A stretch of DNA of 35,751 nucleotides from contig CADDZJ010000040.1 of NCBI GenBank assembly GCA_902812415.1, forward strand, positions 1-35,751, written 5' to 3'. Positions 9,928-17,718 of the stretch are shown in pieces; within the stretch, counting starts at the first letter, position 1; each line of letters starts with the position of its first letter. The notes beneath the pieces are model-generated. The model saw only the letters and a program-made list of their open reading frames with translations. It was not told where the DNA came from and searched no databases. The DNA comes from Acidobacteriota bacterium (GTDB lineage: Bacteria > Acidobacteriota > Terriglobia > UBA7540). Both the position numbers and the translations under genes were made by a program.

Positions 9928-9962
9928 AAGACCTCGCACTGAAAAGGTCTTAACATTGTTAA
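9928..9962. promoter_or_regulatory. Nested inverted repeats, candidate operator
   Basis: Two adjoining dyads lie between the divergent receptor and regulator genes: AAGACCT (9928-9934) with AGGTCTT (9945-9951), and the perfect odd palindrome TTAACATTGTTAA (9950-9962). The surrounding 460 bp (9833-10304) are AT-rich and hold no supported gene. A weak minus-strand -10 candidate (TAAAAT, 9882-9887) lies just downstream of the dyads in the receptor direction, so a bound protein could control the receptor. Function is inferred. Confidence 0.4.
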
Positions 9963-10205
9963 TTTTGACTAACATTTGTGAAATTCGACATCTAAAATGC
10001 GCGTTAATTCAAACCGAAGCGGGAACCGCGCTCTTTGGTCACGGTTTCAATCATTTTTCACGGGGTTAAGTTTTTCTGATGCCAATCCCAATAACAGGTA
10101 AAATGGCTTATAGCCCCGAACATTAAAAGTCAGCTTCAAAAGGCTTGCTGATTTTCTGATTAAATTCGGGACGATTCTTGAAATTTATCGGATCACAAGC
10201 TGGCC

Positions 10206-10211
10206 TATAAT
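10206..10211 (+). promoter_or_regulatory. Sigma-70-like -10 box upstream of the winged-helix regulator
   Basis: A perfect TATAAT lies 93 bp before the regulator's ATG, which allows a leader of about 87 nt. No strong -35 hexamer is visible at 17 bp; the upstream stretch is only AT-rich. This is a prediction from consensus match alone. Confidence 0.4.
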
Positions 10212-10304
10212 GGGAGAGCATTCTTTTCTGCGTGTCATGCTTCATACCAAACCGAGCCTGATCCTGACCGTATCGGCTGTTTAGGCCCATCAAAGCTGGG
10301 GGAA

Positions 10305-11597
10305 ATGGGAATGGCCAGGCAGGAGAATGATTTAGCAAGCGATCAACGCTGGCAATTGGTTGCGCGGATTGTCGCCAGCGCCACGTTTCAAAGGTCGGCT
10401 CGACTTCGTGAGTTGCTCCTGTACCTTACGGAGCAAAGCCTCCTGGGTCATTCCGGCGAGTTAACGGAGCAGAAAATCGGCCATGCCGTTTTTGGCAAGC
10501 CGCCTGATTACAGTCCGTTAGAGGATAGCTGCGTCCGCGTTCATGCGCGCCAGTTGCGCCTGAGACTGCATGAATACTTTGACACCACCGGGCGTTCCGA
10601 AACCCTGGTCGTTGAAATCCCCAAGGGCAGCTATGTGCCTGTCTTTCGCGGGGCGCCTGCTCCAACGGCATCCGTTGAAGCCTCCTCACACAAGGAATCG
10701 CCGAACGGCCTTTCGACGTTTCAGATTGTGCCATGGGTCATCTGCGTGCTGCTGACAGTCACCTGCCTCTTGCTGGCATATCGTTCCCATAAGTCGTCCA
10801 ACAGCGCTGCCGGGTCTGCCGCGGCAGGTTTGCCCTGGCCCCTTTCGCAGGTCTTCGACGCTCATCACCCGACCGAAATCGTCGTTGCGGATGCAAACTA
10901 TGGGATGCTCCGCATCCTCGCCCAGAAGCAGGGTTCACTGGACGACTATTTGAAGCCTGACTTCCCAAGAAGTTTTATTCCCCCTGGCTTCGTCGGAAAA
11001 GAGACGCCCTTTACCGAATATATTTCTGACTCGCTCCTTACTTCGTATGCCGATGTCGTGGTCTTAACTTCATTGCTTGACCTCGCCGGACCTTATCGTT
11101 ACCACACCTTCGTGCGCTCGGCGCGCAACCTGAAGTTGCGGGATCTGAACGACGGCAATTTCATCCTGTTGGGAAGCCCCAGCTCGAATCCCTGGGTCCT
11201 TTTGTTTGAAAATCGCCTGAATTTCCACGAATCGGAAGGCCAGGTGGGAGAAAGCCGCAAGGCGTTTTTGAATGTTCACCCGCTGCATGGAGAGCAGAAA
11301 TACTACCAGGGTCTTCGATGGACGGGAGCGGATGGTGAAGATTATGCTGACATCGCGCTTCTCCCCTACGAAAGCAATGAGGGCAGCATCCTGATTTTGC
11401 AGGGCCTTCAGCAGGAGGGAACCGAAGCGGCAGGAAGGTTTTTGGCAGACCCTGATGGCCGCCGTAAGCTTTCCCAAGCGCTAGGTCTTGCTGGCGAACC
11501 CAAGGATCGGATATGGTTTGAGGCTCTCATTCGCACGAAGGCTATCGCCGGCGCGCCGAGTTCTGAAAGCATTGTCGCCGTTCGACGCATTCATTAA
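10305..11597 (+). CDS. Membrane-anchored winged-helix regulator
   Basis: A 430-residue protein. Residues 17-115 form a winged-helix module of the type widespread in Acidobacteriota: a first helix with FQRSARLRELLLYLTEQ, then TEQKIGHAVFGKPPDYSPLEDSCVRVHARQLRLRL, then the wing strand LVVEIPKGSYVPVF. A single transmembrane helix follows at about 140-160 (VPWVICVLLTVTCLLLAY). The C-terminal 270 residues, probably periplasmic, contain no domain I can name. The architecture suggests a one-component transmembrane regulator resembling CadC/ToxR in layout. It is divergent from the Oar-like receptor gene, its most likely target. Start is ATG at 10305 after GGGGGAA; an ATG two codons later is an alternative. 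Confidence 0.85.
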   Translation: MGMARQENDLASDQRWQLVARIVASATFQRSARLRELLLYLTEQSLLGHSGELTEQKIGHAVFGKPPDYSPLEDSCVRVHARQLRLRLHEYFDTTGRSETLVVEIPKGSYVPVFRGAPAPTASVEASSHKESPNGLSTFQIVPWVICVLLTVTCLLLAYRSHKSSNSAAGSAAAGLPWPLSQVFDAHHPTEIVVADANYGMLRILAQKQGSLDDYLKPDFPRSFIPPGFVGKETPFTEYISDSLLTSYADVVVLTSLLDLAGPYRYHTFVRSARNLKLRDLNDGNFILLGSPSSNPWVLLFENRLNFHESEGQVGESRKAFLNVHPLHGEQKYYQGLRWTGADGEDYADIALLPYESNEGSILILQGLQQEGTEAAGRFLADPDGRRKLSQALGLAGEPKDRIWFEALIRTKAIAGAPSSESIVAVRRIH

Positions 11598-11615
11598 ATA
11601 AGGCATGGGCTGAGA

Positions 11616-12800
11616 TTGTCGAAAAACGTCGTGCAAATACGCCACTGTCGTCACCAATGGCCGTGCTTAGGAAGTCCCGAAGGCTGCCCAACCATATCAC
11701 AACAGGCACGCAGGTTAGCCAGGTTGTTGGGGCTTTTCATTCCCCTCCTGCTTGCTATTTCTCTTTCCGCGCAAAGCTCGGTGGATGAATTCTTACAACA
11801 GGCTCGGGTGTACGAGCGCCAGGTGAATTATGCTGCTGCGGAGCGGGAATACAAACAAGCCCGCAAGCTTGCTCCTCAGAACCTGGAAATACTCAAGCGG
11901 CTGGGCATCCTGTATCAAACCGAGTCAAAGTTTACGCAGTCGGTGGAGATGTTCAAAAAAGTTCTCGCATCTCAGCCGCAATATCCGGAAGTTAATTTCT
12001 ATCTGGGCGTTTCTTACCTGGGCCTCAATGAAAACGCCGAGGCCATTGACAGCTTCCATCGCGAGCTCGCCACGCCTCATCCCTATCCACGTTGCCGCTA
12101 TTATCTCGCCGTCGCTTATGAAGGCCAGGGGCAAATCAATGCCGCTATCGAGCAACTGAATGGCCTGGTCTTGGCCAATCCCAAAGATTTAGACGCCCTC
12201 TACCAACTCGCGCGGCTTTATAAAAACGCCTCGTTTCAGGCGATGGACATGCTGCGCAAAGAAGGGCCGGATTCGTTTCAGCTCCATGCGCTGATGGGAG
12301 AAATCTATGCCGACGAAGAAAGATACGCGGACTCCATTCGCGAATACCGCGCGGCGCTCACGCAACGCCCGGATGCAACAGGAATTCACTACGCTCTCGG
12401 CGTCGATTACTGGGCTCAGCACGATAACGACAGCGCCCGCAAAGAATTCACCCTGGCGCTTAAGGAAGACCCTTCAAATCCCCTGACCCACCTTTACCTC
12501 GGCGACATCGCCCGGCGCGAGGGACATTACGCTGAGGCGCTCAGCGACCTCCAGATTGCAGCATCCGGAGAGCCCATGATGGCCATGGCGCATAAACTCC
12601 TGGGGGAATGTTACGCGAATCTGGGCCGCCTTCAAGAAGCCAAAACGGAATTGATCGCTTCAGAAAAACTCGATTCCAACGACCCGCAGACTCATTATTT
12701 ACTGGCGCGCATCTACCGGCAGTCTCGTGACTTGAGCGCGAGCCAGCAGGAGATGGAACAGTTCAAGAAGCTCTCATCGCCTCAGAAAGCAAAACCGTAG
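11616..12800 (+). CDS. Exported TPR-repeat protein downstream of the regulator
   Basis: There is no good ATG; the first in-frame start is TTG at 11616, with a GTG at 11631 and TTG codons near 11727 as alternatives. A hydrophobic signal (LARLLGLFIPLLLAISLSAQ) lies about 30 residues in, so the true start may be closer to it. After it come eight or more TPR units, such as PEVNFYLGVSYLGLNENAEA, TGIHYALGVDYWAQHDN and PLTHLYLGDIARREGHY. The frame is the same as that of the upstream regulator and no other stop lies between them, so only the regulator's TAA separates the two proteins. The genes are probably cotranscribed. Role is unknown, possibly a periplasmic partner of the regulator or receptor. 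Confidence 0.82.
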   Translation: MSKNVVQIRHCRHQWPCLGSPEGCPTISQQARRLARLLGLFIPLLLAISLSAQSSVDEFLQQARVYERQVNYAAAEREYKQARKLAPQNLEILKRLGILYQTESKFTQSVEMFKKVLASQPQYPEVNFYLGVSYLGLNENAEAIDSFHRELATPHPYPRCRYYLAVAYEGQGQINAAIEQLNGLVLANPKDLDALYQLARLYKNASFQAMDMLRKEGPDSFQLHALMGEIYADEERYADSIREYRAALTQRPDATGIHYALGVDYWAQHDNDSARKEFTLALKEDPSNPLTHLYLGDIARREGHYAEALSDLQIAASGEPMMAMAHKLLGECYANLGRLQEAKTELIASEKLDSNDPQTHYLLARIYRQSRDLSASQQEMEQFKKLSSPQKAKP

Positions 12801-12845
12801 CGCTCAATCCTGAATGTTGCGTCAAAGCCAGCCGCACGGGACGCT

Positions 12846-13943
12846 TCAAGGGGTCATGTTGTAGAAGAAATTGAATTGCAGGACTAAATGATTCCCGGTG
12901 AATTCCTGCGGGAGTGGCGGGAACGGAATGGAGGCGCGAATGCCGGCGATGGCTGCGCGATCAAGCGACATCTTCCCGGAGGAGCCGACCAACCGCAACT
13001 GAGGCACGGAGCCGTCCTTGAGGATTTCAAAGACAATGGCGACGCGCCCCTTCTCACCCAACCGGGCGGCCTCGGGGATAACAGCATACCAGTTCTGCCG
13101 CACAATCATGAGAATCTGAGCGAGGTAAGGGCCGAAATCGACGCCTCGCGTATCGGAAAGAATAATGGGGCCTGAGGTGGTGAAATTGGGGTTGAGGTTA
13201 TTCAGTTGATCCGGAGAAAGCCCTGGCCCTGGCACGGTTCCAACGCTCCGCCCGCGGGCTGCCGCCTGAAGCGACTGCTGAATCATCTGGCTGGGCGTCT
13301 CCATGCCCATGTTGGAGGCGATAGCGCCGTTGGGCGAAGGCGGAGGCGTAACATCCGAAAGTGAGAGTTTGGGCTTGTCAACGGTCTGCTGTTGCTCAGC
13401 CTTAGGTTGCGGCGGATTTGCAGCTTTCGCCATTTGCTGGGGCGCCGCCTGAGTGGAAGGGCTTGGGCGCTGCGCAGGCGCGGGAGGAGGCAGCATCTGC
13501 TTGGGAGGCGGAGGAGGCGAGCCGCCTGCAATCTCCGGCAAATGCGTATTCCCGCGCATGTAAGGCATCCTCAGGCCGTTGGGATTTGTAACAGGCGAGG
13601 GGCCGCGGGCCAGCCGATTCTTGTCAGAAAGAATGTTGGTCTTCGGAGGCTTCTTCAACTCCTTGAGCAGATCGGGGGGCATCACCAGAAACGTGGTTTG
13701 TTGCTGTTGCGGGTGTGTCTGTTCCATTTCATAGCGCACCCACTGTTGGTGGCGCCGAATAAATCCGGAAACCACAAAGAGCAGAGCAATGAAAGCGACT
13801 TCGCCGATGAGCGAGAGCAGAAATAGCGTTCGACGACGCCAACGCTGGACCTCGTTTTCATCGTCCAGGATAAAACGCACCGTAACGTCTTGATTCATCC
13901 CGGAACCCGCCAGCCGCTGATGAGTCGGCCCCGAAACCATCAT
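12846..13943 (-). CDS. TonB-like energy transducer
   Basis: A 365-residue protein with classic TonB layout: a short cytoplasmic N-terminus with WRRR, one transmembrane helix (about 40-61, FLLSLIGEVAFIALLFVVSG), a long Pro/Gln-rich periplasmic spacer (about 75-225) and a C-terminal TonB domain (about 265-362) with PYLAQILMIVRQNWYAVIPE, GRVAIVFEILKDGSVPQLRLVGSSG and LDRAAIAGIRASIPFPPLP. It probably transmits proton-motive force to outer-membrane receptors such as the one at 6200-9700. The start is uncertain: the ATG pair at 13943/13940 and the ATG at 13898 all lack a clear ribosome site. It converges with the TPR gene. Confidence 0.85.
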   Translation of the reverse strand: MMVSGPTHQRLAGSGMNQDVTVRFILDDENEVQRWRRRTLFLLSLIGEVAFIALLFVVSGFIRRHQQWVRYEMEQTHPQQQQTTFLVMPPDLLKELKKPPKTNILSDKNRLARGPSPVTNPNGLRMPYMRGNTHLPEIAGGSPPPPPKQMLPPPAPAQRPSPSTQAAPQQMAKAANPPQPKAEQQQTVDKPKLSLSDVTPPPSPNGAIASNMGMETPSQMIQQSLQAAARGRSVGTVPGPGLSPDQLNNLNPNFTTSGPIILSDTRGVDFGPYLAQILMIVRQNWYAVIPEAARLGEKGRVAIVFEILKDGSVPQLRLVGSSGKMSLDRAAIAGIRASIPFPPLPQEFTGNHLVLQFNFFYNMTP

Positions 13944-14037
13944 ATGTCAATGCATGAAATGAAACACTCGCGCTACGCACAGCACGTAGTTTAGTATTAC
14001 ACAATCGTCGGGAGAAACCTACCGGCTATACCGAGAT

Positions 14038-14066
14038 AAGCTGTTCTCCCGGCAAAAGAACAGCTT
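14038..14066. terminator. Perfect 10-bp hairpin, possible terminator
   Basis: AAGCTGTTCT (14038-14047) and AGAACAGCTT (14057-14066) are perfect inverted repeats with a 9-nt loop. It lies between the oxidoreductase (ending at 14113, minus) and the TonB-like gene. It lacks a real T-run on either strand, so it may be a weak terminator, an mRNA-stabilising hairpin or a protein site. The rest of 13944-14112 holds nothing I recognise. Confidence 0.4.
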
Positions 14067-14112
14067 TCATATTGTCTTCCTGACTACGGATGCCCATAAC
14101 CACCTGTCGTTA

Positions 14113-15102
14113 TTACGATTCACCACTCTGGCCTGGGGGTTGCGTCAATCTGAAATTTACTTTCGCGGCATGAGCTTCAATGCAATCCATCACTTGAACC
14201 GCCAAGGCAAGAGCTTTCGCCCCTTCCGGCCCGCCGACTAGCGGCGGCTTCCGGCTGCGCACCGAATCGAGAAAAGCCTCCAGTTCCGCGCGAAGGGGCT
14301 CGACGGGTTTCGTTTCCAGCTTGCGAAAACCCAACTGGGGAGAGCCGTCAGCATGGCTGGCGCTCACCACCAGGACATCGCGACGGGAAAAATCAATGGA
14401 GATATACTCTCTCGGCTGAAAATAACGGAATTTCCTCACCTTCTCCGTGCTCACCCGGCTGGCCGTGAGGTTGGCGACCGCGCCATCCTCAAATTCCACC
14501 CGAGCATTGGCAATATCGACTTTGTCCGAAAGCACCGGCAGGCCAACCGCGCGAACCTCGCGCACAGGCGACGAGACCATCCAGAGCAGCAGGTCTAAAT
14601 CGTGGATCATGAGGTCAAAAACCACATCCACGTCGAGGCTGCGCGGGCTGAAAACGCCGAGGCGGTGAATTTCAAAGAAAAGCGGATGACGGGTAATGGC
14701 TTTGGCGGCCACAGCGCCCGGATTAAAGCGCTCGATATGGCCTACTTGAAGAATACGGCCCTGCTCCGAAGCAAGCTGAATAATCTCCTGCGCTTCTTCC
14801 AGTGTGCGCGTGATGGGTTTTTCCAGCAGGACGTCCACGCCGTGCTGAAAAGCCTCGCGAGCGACCGCCGCATGAAAAGTGGCCGGAATCACGACGCTTA
14901 CCGCCTGCGCCGATTGCCAGATCTCATCGAGAGACGAAAAAGCGCGCACCCCCAGTTCCGCCGCGGCCTGGGCGCGACGTTCAGGGCGGAGATCATAAAC
15001 CCCTGCCAACTCGGCGCCTGGAATAGCCTTGTATTGGCGGGCATGGTTTCGTCCATGCTCGCCAAGCCCGATCACCGCCGCTTTGATTCTGTCTTTGCTC
15101 AA
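14113..15102 (-). CDS. Gfo/Idh/MocA-family oxidoreductase in the lipid A block
   Basis: A 329-residue NAD(P)-dependent oxidoreductase. The N-terminal Rossmann fold has IGLGEHGRNHARQY (residues 11-24) and the family's EKP motif (residues 94-96, VLLEKPITRT); the C-terminal alpha/beta domain follows, with LQVGHIERFNPG. Members encoded beside lpxA/lpxI are often sugar-nucleotide dehydrogenases; GnnA, which oxidises UDP-GlcNAc at C3 for 2,3-diamino lipid A, is the best-known case. No GnnB-like aminotransferase is seen here, so the substrate is open. The start is TTG at 15102, preceded by GAAGGGG about 9 nt upstream; no better start is visible. A 331-bp repeat-bearing gap separates it from lpxI. 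Confidence 0.85.
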   Translation of the reverse strand: MSKDRIKAAVIGLGEHGRNHARQYKAIPGAELAGVYDLRPERRAQAAAELGVRAFSSLDEIWQSAQAVSVVIPATFHAAVAREAFQHGVDVLLEKPITRTLEEAQEIIQLASEQGRILQVGHIERFNPGAVAAKAITRHPLFFEIHRLGVFSPRSLDVDVVFDLMIHDLDLLLWMVSSPVREVRAVGLPVLSDKVDIANARVEFEDGAVANLTASRVSTEKVRKFRYFQPREYISIDFSRRDVLVVSASHADGSPQLGFRKLETKPVEPLRAELEAFLDSVRSRKPPLVGGPEGAKALALAVQVMDCIEAHAAKVNFRLTQPPGQSGES

Positions 15103-15126
15103 TTCAGGCTACCCCTTCGGGAGTGA

Positions 15127-15340
15127 TGGTGATGAGTGAAAATTGTGGGTTATGAGTGATGAGCGTTGGATAATGTGTGAAGACGATGTGTCGCTGCTTT
15201 GCGCCCGTCAACCTATAACTCAGCACTCATAACTCTTCACTGAGCGCTTGTCACTGACCAGAAGTTTGAAAAAATCTCGTTGTAGCGGCGATTTGCGCTC
15301 GCCGAAAAGAATCAACCGGCGAACATAGTTCGCCGCTACA
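15127..15340. repeat. Two inverted-repeat elements in the lpxI-oxidoreductase gap
   Basis: The 331-bp gap 15103-15433 contains no supported gene. One element (about 15127-15245) carries GTTATGAGTGATGAG-type arms facing CTCAGCACTCATAAC; similar words recur at 32140-32275. A second element has perfect 11-bp arms, TGTAGCGGCGA (15281-15291) and TCGCCGCTACA (15330-15340), with partly matching sequence between; related TAGCGGCG words recur near 24225 and 35388. These look like dispersed, non-coding palindromic elements. Confidence 0.65.
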
Positions 15341-15433
15341 ACTGCGCGGATTAATTGATTCACACCTTCTCACTCGTCACCGCTTCCTGCGGCTGCTCGG
15401 AATGACAGATTGGATGAGTTTTTCAGCAACCCA

Positions 15434-16258
15434 TCAATCCTTCATGCCCACGATGGCGATCCCACAATCATTCGCCTTGCTGAGCAGAAGATCGCGCTCG
15501 AAAAGCAACGTCTTCCCGGCATCCAAGGCCAGCACGCGCGCGTTTGCGCGATCCATCACTTCAATGGTTTTCACCCCGACCACGGGCACATCGAAGCGCA
15601 TATCCTGATCGGGCTTGCTGACTTTGACCACCACCAGCCGCCGTCCATTGCTGAGCCTGGCGGCTCGCTCGATCGCGGCGTCCGTGCCTTCCATCGCTTC
15701 GACGGCAATACACGCGCGGTCTGCCACGACGACGGTCTGGCCAATGTCGAGGCCTGCAATCTTCTTTGCGATTTCCCTTCCGTATTCCACGTCGGCGCGT
15801 TCCGAGGGCTCCGGCTCACGGCGGGTTAGAAGGCCTGTTCCAGCGAGAAGAGGCTTGAGAAAGGTTGTCGAATCGAGCACTTCAATGCCACGCCCCTCCA
15901 GCATCTCGACAAATGCGCCGATGAGAGCGTCTGTATTTCGGCGAGGAAGGCTGGCCAGAGCGCTGCTCATCAGATGATCGGCCTTGATCGGCCTGAAAAG
16001 CTGGACATGCTTCACTTGCCCCGCCAGGACAACCTTGTCGATTCGTTCGCGGCTCAACAAGTCCATCAGCTTGGCAATTTCGCCCAGACTTAACCAATGA
16101 ATCGACTGCGTCTTTTGCGCAAGCTCGGGCCAGGCTTCTTCCTGGATCGCGATCACCACCGGCTCAAGACCCTGTTCGCGCGCCCCCTCAAGAACCAGAA
16201 AGGGAAAGCGACCGTTTCCGGCGATCACGGCATAACGGGGATTTTGAGATTGGGTCAT
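15434..16258 (-). CDS. lpxI: UDP-2,3-diacylglucosamine pyrophosphatase LpxI
   Basis: A 274-residue protein of normal LpxI length (DUF1009 family). It has the N-terminal AVIAGNGRFPFLVLEGAREQG, the central VVLAGQVKHVQLFRP and LMSSALASLPRRNTDAL, and the C-terminal TVVVADRACIAVEAMEGTD with VVKVSKPDQDMRFDVPVVG. LpxI cleaves UDP-2,3-diacylglucosamine to lipid X and UMP in lipid A synthesis, replacing LpxH in many non-gammaproteobacteria. It starts 24 bp after the lpxA stop, in the conserved order fabZ-lpxA-lpxI, so it is almost certainly in that operon. Start is ATG at 16258. Confidence 0.95.
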   Translation of the reverse strand: MTQSQNPRYAVIAGNGRFPFLVLEGAREQGLEPVVIAIQEEAWPELAQKTQSIHWLSLGEIAKLMDLLSRERIDKVVLAGQVKHVQLFRPIKADHLMSSALASLPRRNTDALIGAFVEMLEGRGIEVLDSTTFLKPLLAGTGLLTRREPEPSERADVEYGREIAKKIAGLDIGQTVVVADRACIAVEAMEGTDAAIERAARLSNGRRLVVVKVSKPDQDMRFDVPVVGVKTIEVMDRANARVLALDAGKTLLFERDLLLSKANDCGIAIVGMKD

Positions 16259-16282
16259 GGAGTCGCTGGAATCTGCGGGCTT

Positions 16283-17056
16283 CTACTTCGCCACTCCTCG
16301 CTCGGAACTCCGAATGAAATCCATCAGGGCGCGAACGTGGGGGGAATTTAAATTCTGCGCCTTCATCTCTTCCAGCGCCTGCGTGGTGTTGAGCTTGGAG
16401 CGACAAAGCAGACGGAACGCCTTTTCGAGCTCCGCAATATCCTCGGGGGAAAGTCCCCGGCGCTCCAATCCTAGCTTGTTCGCGCCCAGCACCATCATCG
16501 GCCGTGGGGCGGTGGTTTTGGAATAGGGGAGGATATCCTTGTTCACCACCGTATAAGCGCCAAGAAAGCTGTAGGCGCCAATGCGGGTAAACTGATGGAT
16601 GCCGCAGAAAGGGCCTACCGTGGCGTGGTCACCGATCTCAATGTGACCTGCCAGCGAAGCGCCGTTCGCCATGATGATGTGGTCGCCCAGCCGGCAATCA
16701 TGCGCCACATGAACGTAGGCCATCAGCAGATTATGGTTGCCGATGCGTGTGACGCCCCCCTCCGCCGTGCCGCGATGCACAGTGACGAATTCCCGAAAGG
16801 TATTCCCATCGCCAATTTCGAGGAAAGTCTCCTCACCCTGATATTTCATATCCTGGGGATCAAGACCCATCGAGGCGTACGGGAAAAACCGGTTCTCTTT
16901 GCCCGCTCGGGTCGGGCCTTGGATCACGACGTGACACATCACCTCGCAGCCCTCGCCCAGTTCCACATCCTTGCCAATAATGCTGTAAGGGCCAATCGTC
17001 ACTGAGCAAGCCAGCCGGGCCTGAGGATCAATAATGGCGGTCGGGTGGGCTTTCAT
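16283..17056 (-). CDS. lpxA: UDP-N-acetylglucosamine acyltransferase LpxA
   Basis: A 257-residue left-handed beta-helix protein with hexapeptide repeats, of near-standard length. LpxA adds the 3-hydroxyacyl chain to UDP-GlcNAc, the first step of lipid A synthesis. The catalytic histidine is His119 in YVHVAHD (E. coli His125), and the HQF at 154-156 matches E. coli His160. By that alignment the acyl-chain ruler position (E. coli Gly173) is Ala167 here. The C-terminal helical domain (LERRGLSPEDIAELEKAFRL) is present. Its ATG overlaps the fabZ stop (ATGA), which indicates translational coupling. Confidence 0.96.
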   Translation of the reverse strand: MKAHPTAIIDPQARLACSVTIGPYSIIGKDVELGEGCEVMCHVVIQGPTRAGKENRFFPYASMGLDPQDMKYQGEETFLEIGDGNTFREFVTVHRGTAEGGVTRIGNHNLLMAYVHVAHDCRLGDHIIMANGASLAGHIEIGDHATVGPFCGIHQFTRIGAYSFLGAYTVVNKDILPYSKTTAPRPMMVLGANKLGLERRGLSPEDIAELEKAFRLLCRSKLNTTQALEEMKAQNLNSPHVRALMDFIRSSERGVAK

Positions 17057-17535
17057 TTCGAGGGGCGGTCCACGATGGCAAAGAGGACGACAGCTTCAGC
17101 GACCAGCTTTCCATCCACCGTCGCGCGGCCTGCCATCTTGCCAAAATTGTTCCGGCGGCTGAGGAGCTCCATTTCAACCATGAGCTGATCGCCGGGAACG
17201 ACCGGGCGGCGGAATTTGGCGTTTTCGATTCCTGTAAAATAAATGAGTTTGCTCTCTTTTTCCGGAAGGTCGCGGTAAATCAGCACGCCGGCCACCTGCG
17301 CCATCGACTCAATAATCAGGACGCCGGGCATCACCGGCGCGCCCGGAAAATGGCCCTGGAAAAACTGCTCGTTAAACGTCACATTCTTGAGCCCTACAAT
17401 GCGTTTCTCAGGTTCAAGCGCCAGAATCCGGTCCACCAGCAGAAACGGATAGCGATGCGGCAAGATGTTGAGAATATCCCCGATGTGATAAACGACCTGC
17501 TTTTCCGATTCAGTGGTTACGCTGGGTTCAGCCAC
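17053..17535 (-). CDS. fabZ: 3-hydroxyacyl-ACP dehydratase FabZ
   Basis: A 160-residue hot-dog-fold enzyme. The catalytic histidine lies in LPHRYPFLLVDR (His27) and the catalytic glutamate in GVLIIESMAQ (Glu76); FFQGHFPGAPVMPG is the standard family loop. FabZ dehydrates 3-hydroxyacyl-ACP in fatty acid elongation and competes with LpxA for the same substrate, which explains the frequent pairing of the genes. It is first in the lipid A block. The start is GTG at 17535, shortly after AGGTG. Its stop overlaps the lpxA start. Confidence 0.96.
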   Translation of the reverse strand: MAEPSVTTESEKQVVYHIGDILNILPHRYPFLLVDRILALEPEKRIVGLKNVTFNEQFFQGHFPGAPVMPGVLIIESMAQVAGVLIYRDLPEKESKLIYFTGIENAKFRRPVVPGDQLMVEMELLSRRNNFGKMAGRATVDGKLVAEAVVLFAIVDRPSK

Positions 17536-17615
17536 AATACACCTGCTATCGAACTGATCTAATGCCCGAACACTGTGGATTTCAACTGAAGTGAGTCTTG
17601 CGCGCTAAAAACCTG

Positions 17616-17621
17616 ATTATA
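17616..17621 (-). promoter_or_regulatory. -10 box candidate for fabZ-lpxA-lpxI
   Basis: A perfect TATAAT on the minus strand lies 80 bp upstream of the fabZ GTG. The -35 region shows no clear TTGACA match. It is the best promoter candidate for the lipid A operon by position and sequence. Confidence 0.4.
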
Positions 17622-17718
17622 TCTGGAAATAACATTGCCTTCCACCTGGCCACATTCCTTGACCTCCCCAGTTCAGTTCTGTTGCCCAAGGGAATGAGTT
17701 CAGCCAAACTTCCGGTAC

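Noticed and set aside
10123-10338. Minus-strand 71-codon frame in the receptor-regulator gap
   Set aside because: Overlaps the regulator start and has no ribosome site or domain.
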